DNA of 44,860 nt from an uncultured Bacteroidales bacterium (GTDB lineage: Bacteria > Bacteroidota > Bacteroidia > Bacteroidales > WCHB1-69). A model generated the notes under the pieces. The model searched no databases. It was given only the letters and a program-made list of their open reading frames with translations, and was not told the DNA's origin. The position numbers and the translations under genes are program-made. Shown one piece after another: positions 1-7,051 of this stretch (positions are counted from its first letter, which is position 1; every line of letters starts with the position of its first letter). The DNA lies in the NCBI GenBank assembly GCA_946186495.1, contig CAMHNQ010000021.1, forward strand, positions 1 to 44,860, in the 5' to 3' direction.

Positions 1-140
1 GTATTGTTGGCGATGTCAACACTCTCGTTCGCACACTATTTCCGGCCACGGCACATCGTGCCGATGCGGGACAATGCGGCCGGAAACATTCTTCACGCAC
101 TTATTTTTCCTCTTTTTCTAACATGCGAAACTTGAATAAC

Positions 141-175
141 TATTCACCAATCACTAATCACCAATCACTAATTGA
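141..175. repeat. Heptanucleotide tandem repeat (5 units)
   Basis: Five successive 7-mers, TATTCAC CAATCAC TAATCAC CAATCAC TAATTGA, keep an exact period of seven with one or two changes per unit. The array abuts the MITE-like element that begins at 173. It belongs to the window-wide family of heptad arrays, whose consensus differs from site to site. It is not coding as far as can be seen. Confidence 0.8.
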
Positions 176-273
176 GTCCACCTGAAAAAGTCAAAATTGA
201 CGATTTTTTTGCTTGTAACACATTGACAATCAAATATTGGTTTTAATGAAAACCACTTTTTCAAGCGGACTCA
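173..273. mobile_element. MITE-like element, 101 bp with 19-bp terminal inverted repeats
   Basis: The left end TGAGTCCACCTGAAAAAGT (173-191) and the reverse complement of the right end at 255-273 (TGAGTCCGCTTGAAAAAGT) match at 17 of 19 positions. The 63 bp between them are AT-rich and encode no protein. This is the layout of a miniature inverted-repeat element or the joined ends of a deleted insertion sequence. No clear target-site duplication is visible. The parent family was not identified; the purine-rich GAGTCC...GAAAAAGT end resembles insertion-sequence ends, but this is an inference. Confidence 0.6.
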
Positions 274-339
274 GAGATAAAAAAAAACAAGCCACTATAC
301 CGAAAAGAGAACAAAAAACTCACAGAATACTATTCAGGT

Positions 340-459
340 GAGTGGACCGTTACCTGGAACGGAAAGGTGGTGTGGCAAGGAAGAGTAGTGGGAGCCGGGG
401 CGGGAATGCAGGACACGGCAGGCAGTCTGCCGAAAGAAGAGACAGGAGGCCACAAATGA
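340..459 (+). pseudogene. Possible 3' remnant of a coding sequence
   Basis: One frame from 340 to the TGA at 457-459 reads as a plausible protein tail, starting EWTVTWNGKVVWQGRVVG. It has no start codon in a sensible place, and the stretch upstream (274-339) is low-complexity A-rich DNA. The remaining bases from 1 to 140 show no recognisable gene. The segment could be a decayed gene end left by insertion of the element at 173-273, or chance. No family was recognised. Confidence 0.2.
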
Positions 460-515
460 AACAGAGGGAAGCAAAGCGGGTCGGCATAGTCGAGGAAACG
501 GGCTGCTAAAAATTG

Positions 516-523
516 TATTTTTG
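516..523 (+). promoter_or_regulatory. Bacteroidota -7 box TATTTTTG
   Basis: TATTTTTG ends four bases before the ATG at 528, so the predicted transcription start falls at or next to the start codon. The mRNA is probably leaderless. An upstream in-frame TTG at 513 lies inside the promoter and is not a credible start. Confidence 0.6.
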
Positions 524-527
524 CCGC

Positions 528-962
528 ATGGTAAAACGAATCACCACCCTCATCGCCCTCATCGTCTTCTTCGCCGTCACAGGCGAAGCCCAGACCGTCT
601 ATCAAAAGGACAAATGGGGCGCGAAGCTTTTCTACATGCAAGAGAACACCATCCGGATGAAGGACCGCTGGGGCGATCCGCTGCTATGGTATGACGCGGC
701 CACGCAGCAGGTGCGGCTGAAAGACCGCTGGGGGCAGCCCCTGATCTACATGGACGGACAGACGGTGCGACAAAAGGACCGCTGGGGCGAGCCGCTGCTC
801 TACTTCGACGGGCTGACCATCCGACAGAAAGACCGTTGGGGTACTGCGCTCTATTACCTCGACGGACAGACCCTGCGGCAGAAAGACCGCTGGGGAGCGC
901 CAGTCTATTACTTTGATTTCATCCCCGACCGCTGGCAAATCGCCTGCCTGATTCTGATGTAG
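528..962 (+). CDS. Secreted tandem-repeat protein (KDRWG repeats)
   Basis: This 144-residue protein begins with a signal peptide (MVKRITTLIALIVFF, then AVTGEAQ). The rest is almost entirely about six repeats of 18 to 21 residues. Each has the core KDRWG, then a P-L-x-Y strand and a DG or equivalent turn, then a basic residue pair before the next unit. The KDRWG core resembles the KWG element of WG-repeat proteins, but the unit here is shorter and far more regular. The start at 528 is chosen because the open frame upstream runs through the promoter box. No catalytic motif is visible. It is probably an exported beta-structured binding or structural protein; function unknown. Two other WG-type proteins occur in the window, at 13543 and 43257. 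Confidence 0.7.
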   Translation: MVKRITTLIALIVFFAVTGEAQTVYQKDKWGAKLFYMQENTIRMKDRWGDPLLWYDAATQQVRLKDRWGQPLIYMDGQTVRQKDRWGEPLLYFDGLTIRQKDRWGTALYYLDGQTLRQKDRWGAPVYYFDFIPDRWQIACLILM

Positions 963-983
963 CCCGGCCGCATAAACCCACAC

Positions 984-1011
984 AAGTCACAAATCACTAA
1001 TCACAAATCAC
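984..1011. repeat. Heptanucleotide tandem repeat (4 units)
   Basis: AAGTCAC AAATCAC TAATCAC AAATCAC, period seven, ends 17 bases before the next start codon at 1029. No TAnnTTTG box is visible between the array and that gene. Confidence 0.75.
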
Positions 1012-1028
1012 TATCCGAATTTTTCCAT

Positions 1029-2435
1029 ATGAAAGATAACCCTTTAGACAACCTTTTTGAGCTTATACCGGAGTCGGACATTTATGCTTTCTGCAAAAAG
1101 CTGGCCTATCAAGATGAAAAGGTCGGCAATGCGCTGCTAAAGCATTTCAAGAAAAAACTGCCCTCCGCCGAGGTCGTCCCTGACCGCAAAGGGCTGGAGA
1201 AAGAGATTGACAAATGCTTCAACCACACGTACCCCTCCCGTGGAAGTTATTATGACGACGGATATGAGGAGGTGGACTGGGAAAGGGTCGGCAAGGATTT
1301 GAAACGCTTGGTTTCCAAACTGCATCAGCTGAAGGACTTGGGCCACAAAACGCTTGTGGCGGAACTGGCTATGTACACCTTGCAGGAAATAGACCGCAAT
1401 TTCGAGGATTACCTCTTTGACGATTATGATTTCGATTTCGACGACCTCCATGCCGAAGAATTGAGGGATCTCTTGATCGACACCCTCAATTCGGGCAAGA
1501 TTTCCAAGGAGGTGCAGCTCGCCGTGGCGGACGGTTTGGACAAATTGAGCCATAGTCTTGCCTTTGACCACATCGACTTTAATTCCATCGTGCAAGACAT
1601 TCGTGAAGAGTTGCTGACGGATGACGAGCGGATTGGCATTTTAAGGCGAAAGTTCGAAGAGGCGTTCCGAGACTACGAAAAGCACAGTGCAGCGAGGCAC
1701 CTATGGGACTATCTAATGGAACTTGGCCGAAGGGATGAGGCCGTGGCCTTTTATCAGCAGCATAAGGAAATCACCGACCTCCGCGACCGTTATGTAGAGT
1801 TATTGGAGAAAGAGAGTAACTACAAGGAGGCCTTGCAGGCGCTAGACGAAGGTATAGCCCTCGAAAGACAAAAGTACGGGGGCAGCTTGCGGTGGGAGAA
1901 CGACAAGTTGCGGATTTACGAGAAGGTAGGTGACCAAAAGAACATCGTCAAGCAGGCCGAGAAGTTGTTTTTGGAGGGATACTCCCCGAAGGAATACTAC
2001 ACGCACCTCAAGAAGGCAGTTGATCCGGACAAATGGCCCGACTATTTGCGGAAATTGATCAAGAAAAGGAGTTTTGGCATAGGTTTCAACAGCGATCTGG
2101 CCGAAATCTATCATAAAGAAGGTTGGATAGAAGAATTGTTCCAATATCTGAAAAAACTGGAATACGGGATTTTCCAGCCTTTCTGCCAGTATGTGAAGTT
2201 GTTCGACGACTCGCAGCGGGCAGAGCTTCTGCTTCTTGTTGAACAAGATTTCAGAAGGGGGTTGACATACACGAGGCCGCGCAAAGAGTATCACGAACTC
2301 ACCTCTGAGCTCATCACCCTCCGCAAGACCTGCTCCCTCGGTGCGAAGTCCGCCCAAAAGTTGGTGGATGAATTCCGAGCCGCTTACCAGAAGCGCCCCG
2401 CCCTGATCGAAGAGTTGAGAAGATTCGACAAATGA
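1029..2435 (+). CDS. Helical-repeat (TPR-like) protein of unknown function
   Basis: This 468-residue cytoplasmic protein has no signal peptide or membrane segment. The N-terminal 50 residues and the stretch at about 95-210 are charged helical sequence, with an acidic run rich in D, F and Y near residues 130-145. From about residue 215 onward the pattern of paired helices (for example RDRYVELLEKESNYKEALQA near 258-277) looks like degenerate tetratricopeptide repeats. Such proteins usually act as scaffolds. No family was recognised with certainty. The gene sits alone between a heptad repeat and the methyltransferase promoter, and its base composition is between that of the GC-rich core and the AT-rich island downstream. 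Confidence 0.75.
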   Translation: MKDNPLDNLFELIPESDIYAFCKKLAYQDEKVGNALLKHFKKKLPSAEVVPDRKGLEKEIDKCFNHTYPSRGSYYDDGYEEVDWERVGKDLKRLVSKLHQLKDLGHKTLVAELAMYTLQEIDRNFEDYLFDDYDFDFDDLHAEELRDLLIDTLNSGKISKEVQLAVADGLDKLSHSLAFDHIDFNSIVQDIREELLTDDERIGILRRKFEEAFRDYEKHSAARHLWDYLMELGRRDEAVAFYQQHKEITDLRDRYVELLEKESNYKEALQALDEGIALERQKYGGSLRWENDKLRIYEKVGDQKNIVKQAEKLFLEGYSPKEYYTHLKKAVDPDKWPDYLRKLIKKRSFGIGFNSDLAEIYHKEGWIEELFQYLKKLEYGIFQPFCQYVKLFDDSQRAELLLLVEQDFRRGLTYTRPRKEYHELTSELITLRKTCSLGAKSAQKLVDEFRAAYQKRPALIEELRRFDK

Positions 2436-2525
2436 TAGAATGTCAAGGTATTGGCAAACATCCGATTGACAACCAACAGTTTGTTTTTCTGCAAAACCGA
2501 TTTACGGAATGGAATGAAAAATGAT

Positions 2526-2533
2526 TATCTTTG
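2526..2533 (+). promoter_or_regulatory. -7 box TATCTTTG for the methyltransferase island
   Basis: TATCTTTG lies 25 bases upstream of the ATG at 2559. It is the only clear promoter before the run of overlapping genes 2559-6697, so it probably drives them as one operon. Confidence 0.6.
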
Positions 2534-2558
2534 CGGGTTTGTTTTAAATTAACGGTAA

Positions 2559-3800
2559 ATGGCGGCAAGTCAGAAATATAGGGCAAACGGCACCCCCACG
2601 GTGATCGACCTTTTCGCGGGAGCGGGAGGGTTGTCGCTCGGTTTGTACCAAGCGGGTTGGGAAGGCTTGTTTGCCATTGAAAAGAACGCTTTCGCTTTTG
2701 AAACACTGAAATACAATCTGATTGACAATAAAAAACATTTCAACTGGCCAGATTGGTTGCCGCAAACCGAACATGATATTAATGAGGTGTTGAAAAAGTA
2801 CCCGAAACAGTTGAAATCGTTGAGAGGTAGGGTTGATTTGGTTGCCGGAGGGCCTCCGTGCCAAGGTTTTTCTATGGCAGGTAAACGTGTTGAAGAAGAT
2901 GTTCGTAACCAATTGGTGTTTTCTTATATCAAGTTCATCGAATTGGTGCAGCCCAAGATGATTCTTTTTGAGAATGTCAAGGGGTTCACATACGCCTTTG
3001 ACAAAAACAAAAAAGATGGTTCTGAACCATATTCGCATAAAGTGATTCGTGGGTTGGATGAATTGGGCTATAATGTAAAGCCCCATGTAATTGACTTTTC
3101 CAATTATGGTGTTCCGCAACGCCGTAAGCGTTTCATCTTAGTGGGTGTTCGAAAGGATGTCGGTTCTCCCGAGAATTTCGAAAATCTATTGATGGAAAAC
3201 AGAGACAACTTCTTGTCGCAAAAAGGATTGAAGCCAACCGTAACACTAAAGGAAGCCATTTCCGATCTGTTGCGTTCCAATGGTGAAGAGCCGACTCCGG
3301 ATCGCAAAGGGTTCTATTCCGGAAAGTATGGCAACAAGAAACTGACGGCATACGAGAAACTGATGCGTGGGGATTATCCTCAAACGCATGATATAGCAGA
3401 CAGTCACAGCTTCGCCAAGCAGACACCTGACAAAATCGCCTGCTATAAACGGTTGTTGGCCGAATGTCCGCAAAGAGGCAAGAGGATTGACAAAGAAGCC
3501 CGTGAGCAATGGGGCATCAAGCAGCGTGGCATCACCATCTTGGATTCCGATACGTTTTCTCCTACGATTACCGGTCATCCTGATGACTACCTGCATTACT
3601 GCGAACCCCGTATCATGACTGTGCGTGAATGTGCCCGCATCCAATCGTTTCCGGATTGGTACGAAATCAAGAAGAAATACACCACTGGCGGCAAGATGCG
3701 CAAGTTGGAAGTGCCTCGATACACACAAGTTGGCAATGCCATTCCGCCGCTGTTTGCGGAGTTGGCGGGAAAAGTGGTTTTGAAATATATGCTTAAATGA
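2559..3800 (+). CDS. DNA (cytosine-5-)-methyltransferase (Dcm type, orphan)
   Basis: This 413-residue protein transfers a methyl group from S-adenosylmethionine to carbon 5 of cytosine in a DNA target. The family motifs appear in order: motif I DLFAGAGGLSLGL (residues 17-29), motif IV GGPPCQGFS with the catalytic Cys101, motif VI FENV (137-140), motif VIII QRRKR (187-191), and a C-terminal QVGNAIPP motif X. The variable target-recognition region lies between motifs VIII and IX (about 195-330). The stop overlaps the next start by four bases, so it is co-translated with the unknown gene at 3797. No intact cognate endonuclease is adjacent. A truncated HNH-family gene at 6751 may be what remains of one. 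The recognition sequence cannot be predicted. Confidence 0.92.
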   Translation: MAASQKYRANGTPTVIDLFAGAGGLSLGLYQAGWEGLFAIEKNAFAFETLKYNLIDNKKHFNWPDWLPQTEHDINEVLKKYPKQLKSLRGRVDLVAGGPPCQGFSMAGKRVEEDVRNQLVFSYIKFIELVQPKMILFENVKGFTYAFDKNKKDGSEPYSHKVIRGLDELGYNVKPHVIDFSNYGVPQRRKRFILVGVRKDVGSPENFENLLMENRDNFLSQKGLKPTVTLKEAISDLLRSNGEEPTPDRKGFYSGKYGNKKLTAYEKLMRGDYPQTHDIADSHSFAKQTPDKIACYKRLLAECPQRGKRIDKEAREQWGIKQRGITILDSDTFSPTITGHPDDYLHYCEPRIMTVRECARIQSFPDWYEIKKKYTTGGKMRKLEVPRYTQVGNAIPPLFAELAGKVVLKYMLK

Positions 3801-4822
3801 TTGTTTTTATGAACAACACATATTTCATATTATCAAACAAGTCAATAGCAATAGAACGACTACACATTTGTACGTGGGATTTTATTGGCTCAAAAGCGGC
3901 TTTTGAAATAGGCATAGAGTTTATGCCAAATCCGTTCGTTAAAAATGTCGAGATTAAGTTATCTCTTCCATTTCTAAAGAAAACAGACAAGGCAACATGT
4001 CTAATGGGCTCTTTAATACGTGACGATGACAATTGCAAGTTCATATTTAACGATACTATTAAAGCAACTCATCCAATTAATGGAGACAAGCGGAATGGTG
4101 CTATTGTGGAGTTTAATTCCCGTAATAGTTTATCTGTACTGCCGGTAAAGAAACTGAATGTTGAAGATGGCGTTTGCTCCTTTACGGTTGACAATCTTAA
4201 TCAAACAACAAGGAACTACGTTAGATTGTATGTCCAAACAACTGTTCAAAATCTTGCTGTTGTAAAAAAAGGTATTGCGAAAACTTCATATATCTATGAC
4301 ATAAAAGTAAATGAGAAGAGAAATTTACCTGATCATATAAATGAATTATTGAATAATGGTTTTGTGTTGTGCGACAAAATCAATGCTTGCTTCTGTTTTC
4401 ACGTTATACCGAGTCACTATAATATTTCATACTTAAACAATAACAAACTGAAAAACATAAGAATTCTTGAATCGGAAGCTTTTAATAAATATCTTCCGAA
4501 CATTGAGAAAATGGAAAATAATGAATCTCTTATTGTTTTCAACAAAAGTGAAAAAGCGACAGATGGAACCCACACCTTCTTTTCCGAGTTTGAAAAAGAG
4601 ACAATAGGAAACAAACAAATTGTTTTGGCAATTGGCGCAAATGTCTTGTGTAGCTTGTTGTTTGGCATTTTGTCATTAAGAGATTGGGAAAAAGGGACAA
4701 AATGGTATGAATGGTTACCATGGGAGTTCTGGCTTGCGATAGTGATTCTGATTGTATTGATAGGTTTTTTGTTTGTCCCTTGGAAAAAAATGTTTCGTAG
4801 AATAGGAGAAATTTTCAAATAA
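3797..4822 (+). CDS. Unknown protein with two C-terminal transmembrane helices
   Basis: The protein is 341 residues if started at 3797 (ATGA overlap with the methyltransferase stop), or 337 from the ATG at 3809. The first 270 residues are beta-rich, soluble sequence with no recognised motif. The end holds two hydrophobic spans separated by a short Trp-rich loop: roughly VLAIGANVLCSLLFGI, then FWLAIVILIVLIGFLFV, followed by a basic tail. A large soluble domain tied to a small membrane hairpin is a common layout for membrane-acting effectors in defence loci; applying it here is inference. Its stop TAA shares its last base with the next ATG. The gene is strikingly AT-rich compared with the flanking chromosome, a sign of horizontal transfer. 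Confidence 0.7.
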   Translation: MIVFMNNTYFILSNKSIAIERLHICTWDFIGSKAAFEIGIEFMPNPFVKNVEIKLSLPFLKKTDKATCLMGSLIRDDDNCKFIFNDTIKATHPINGDKRNGAIVEFNSRNSLSVLPVKKLNVEDGVCSFTVDNLNQTTRNYVRLYVQTTVQNLAVVKKGIAKTSYIYDIKVNEKRNLPDHINELLNNGFVLCDKINACFCFHVIPSHYNISYLNNNKLKNIRILESEAFNKYLPNIEKMENNESLIVFNKSEKATDGTHTFFSEFEKETIGNKQIVLAIGANVLCSLLFGILSLRDWEKGTKWYEWLPWEFWLAIVILIVLIGFLFVPWKKMFRRIGEIFK

Positions 4823-6348
4823 TGAAAGCACTACTTGACACAAATATTATCATTCATCGGGAAACACCTAATGTTAGAAATCTTTCTATAGGTACTTTGT
4901 TCAAATGGCTTGACAAGGCACATTATGAAAAATGTGTCCATCCTGTTACGGTAGAAGAATTAAACAATAATTCAAATTCGGACACTCGAAGTAATTTTAA
5001 TGCCAAGATTCAAAGTTATGTGCTTCTCAAAATGGTGGCTCCAATGCACTCAAAAGTAGCGGAGATATCCCATTTGATGGATGTGACAGAAAATGACAAA
5101 AAGGATACAGTTTTATTAAACGAAGTCTATTGCGATAGGGTTGATATTCTAATAACAGAAGATAAAAAAATCCATTTCAAAGCCCAACAACTAGGTATCG
5201 AGGATAAGGTTTTTACAATAAATTCTTTCCTTGAGATGGTTGTCTCTGAATACCCAGATCTGATAGATTATAAAGTACTTGCTGTTAAGCAAGAATATTT
5301 TGGGAATATAAATCTGTCTGACAACTTCTTTGATTCATTAAAAGACGACTATCCTGGATTTGAAAAATGGTTCAACAAAAAAGCCGAAGAAAAAGCATAT
5401 ATCACATATAACAAAGGTAAAGTTCTGTCTTTTTTATACTTAAAGATTGAATACAACGATGAAAACTATAACGACATAACTCCTGTTTTTTTACCAAAGA
5501 AACGTTTGAAAGTTGGCACTTTCAAAGTTGTTAGTAATGGAGTGCGATTAGGAGAAAGATTTATAAAGATTATTTTTGACAATGCCGTTAGTAATAATGT
5601 CAATGAAATTTATGTTACTGTATATGATAGAACGGAGGAGCAAAAACGTTTAATCTCTTTGATGGAGGAATGGGGATTCAAAAAGCATGGTACGAAAGGA
5701 ACTAACGGAGAACTAGTATATGTTCGAGATTTTTCAAAAAAGTTTAATATTGAGAACCCTAAAATAACCTACCCGTTTATACCGACGAATACCAACATTT
5801 TTATTATTCCAATATACCCCAAATATCATACGGAACTTCTACCAGATTCTTTTCTTAGAACCGAATCGCCTGATAATTTCGTCGAAAGCGAACCTCACAG
5901 AAATGCAATTTGCAAAGTTTATATTTCTCGCTCAATCCAAAGAAATATAAAACGGGGTGATGTTCTTGTTTTTTATAGGACAGCACCTAAAGATAAATCA
6001 GCATATTATCACAGTGTAATAACTACTATTGGTATAGTGGAAGACAAGCAAGATAATATTCAAAATGAAAAAGAATTCATAATGAAAGCTCGTAAGAGAA
6101 GCATCTTTACAGATGAATATTTGAGCGAATTTTGGAATTACAATCCGAGATATCGGCCTTTTTTGATACGGTTTTTATCTACTTATTCGTTTAAATTAGG
6201 AAATCGTTTAAATCGTAAACAATTACTAGAAATGAATATTTTAACAGGCGAGGAAAATGAATTAAGAGGTTTGAAACAAATCTCAAAGGAACAATTTGTT
6301 GAAATTCTTAAATGTACCAAAGTAAATGAAAGTGTTATTGTCTATTAA
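4822..6348 (+). CDS. Three-domain fusion: PIN nuclease, GNAT acetyltransferase, PUA/EVE-like domain
   Basis: This 508-residue protein has three parts. Residues 1-140 are a PIN ribonuclease domain with LLDTN (Asp6), VEEL (Glu45/46) and ILITEDKKIH (Asp114), the usual acidic metal-binding set. Residues about 165-305 look like a GNAT N-acyltransferase: the acetyl-CoA loop is plausibly VRLGERFIK at 241-249, followed by strand-helix sequence ending in EEWGFKKHG. Residues about 355-500 resemble a PUA-superfamily (EVE/ASCH-like) module with GDVLVFYRT and a following strand-rich region; this module class reads modified bases or RNA. The gene overlaps its upstream neighbour by one base and the ASCH gene by 23 bases, implying coordinated translation. 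PIN is confident, GNAT moderate, the last domain tentative. Confidence 0.75.
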   Translation: MKALLDTNIIIHRETPNVRNLSIGTLFKWLDKAHYEKCVHPVTVEELNNNSNSDTRSNFNAKIQSYVLLKMVAPMHSKVAEISHLMDVTENDKKDTVLLNEVYCDRVDILITEDKKIHFKAQQLGIEDKVFTINSFLEMVVSEYPDLIDYKVLAVKQEYFGNINLSDNFFDSLKDDYPGFEKWFNKKAEEKAYITYNKGKVLSFLYLKIEYNDENYNDITPVFLPKKRLKVGTFKVVSNGVRLGERFIKIIFDNAVSNNVNEIYVTVYDRTEEQKRLISLMEEWGFKKHGTKGTNGELVYVRDFSKKFNIENPKITYPFIPTNTNIFIIPIYPKYHTELLPDSFLRTESPDNFVESEPHRNAICKVYISRSIQRNIKRGDVLVFYRTAPKDKSAYYHSVITTIGIVEDKQDNIQNEKEFIMKARKRSIFTDEYLSEFWNYNPRYRPFLIRFLSTYSFKLGNRLNRKQLLEMNILTGEENELRGLKQISKEQFVEILKCTKVNESVIVY

Positions 6349-6697
6349 ACCCGAGTTTGCCGAAAAAATATTTGATGGAACAAAAAAATTTGAGTTCCGA
6401 AAAACTATCTTTAAGGACACCAATGTGCGCAAGGTGGTAGTGTATGCATCCGCGCCTGTGCAAAAAGTAATAGGTGAGTTTGCCATTTCCGATATTTTGA
6501 ATGATGATGTTGATACTATTTGGAAGAAAACATACCGTTATTCAGGCATATCCCGTGATTTCTATTTGTCTTATTTTTCAAATAAAGAAAAAGCGTATGC
6601 AATAAAAATAGGAAAAATTACACGATATAGACAAGCGCGTGATTTAAGTGATTATAATCTGAGTTTTGCCCCACAATCTTTTGCTTATTTAAGATGA
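6326..6697 (+). CDS. ASCH domain protein
   Basis: This 123-residue protein is a single ASCH (PUA-like) domain. The family signature GxKxxExR is present as GTKKFEFR at residues 18-25, after the first strand MKVLLSIKPEFAEKI. ASCH proteins bind RNA or nucleosides, and the E. coli member YqfB removes the acetyl group from N4-acetylcytidine. That activity is known for YqfB only; here it is a hypothesis. The start lies 23 bases inside the end of the PIN-GNAT fusion gene in another frame, so the two are translationally coupled. An acetyltransferase domain coupled with a possible deacetylating or modified-base-binding domain is notable. Confidence 0.8.
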   Translation: MKVLLSIKPEFAEKIFDGTKKFEFRKTIFKDTNVRKVVVYASAPVQKVIGEFAISDILNDDVDTIWKKTYRYSGISRDFYLSYFSNKEKAYAIKIGKITRYRQARDLSDYNLSFAPQSFAYLR

Positions 6698-6750
6698 AGA
6701 AAAAACAAACATTCAAAAACTTGTTCACCTGCGCTAATAAATAAACCATC

Positions 6751-7026
6751 ATGCCTAAACGACTTTGGACACGGGACGAAATGATACTGACGTTGGCACT
6801 CTATTTTCAGTTGCCATTCGGTCGGTTGAACCATACCACACCGGAGGTCAGAGAGTTGGCCAAGCTGATGAGCAGGACAGAAAATGCCGTTGTACTGCGT
6901 TTGGTGAATTTTGCCGCCTGCGATAAGTATACTATAACCACCTTATATGATAGTGCTTTCTTGTCACTCTTTCAAAGAGAGTACAAAGCACGACTCCTAC
7001 TTGAAGACTGTTTGTTCATTGCTTAA
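6751..7026 (+). pseudogene. Truncated HNH-endonuclease-family gene (N-terminal domain only)
   Basis: Residues 1-58 (MPKRLWTRDEMILTL... to NFAACD) match the N-terminal helical domain common in Bacteroidota HNH endonucleases: WTR-D/E-E, then LPFG, a PEV/PEI-x-x-LA stretch, then a segment equivalent to GRTPSAVAMKLxNFASLDP. After NFAACD the sequence departs from the family, and the frame ends 33 residues later with no HNH motif. I read it as a 5' gene fragment whose catalytic part was lost when the Sau3AI-like system arrived or during later decay. It could still be made as a small DNA-binding protein. It was probably the partner of the methyltransferase at 2559, which is inference. Confidence 0.6.
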
Positions 7027-7051
7027 TTATATGTGTATAAAGCATTTGATT

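Noticed and set aside
141-175. Heptad arrays considered as CRISPR repeats
   Set aside because: There are no spacers: units are contiguous, 7 bases long and imperfect, and no cas genes are nearby.
339-641. Minus-strand frame opposite the KDRWG gene
   Set aside because: It overlaps a protein with a signal peptide and clear repeats, and encodes Cys/Pro/His-rich sequence with no family resemblance.
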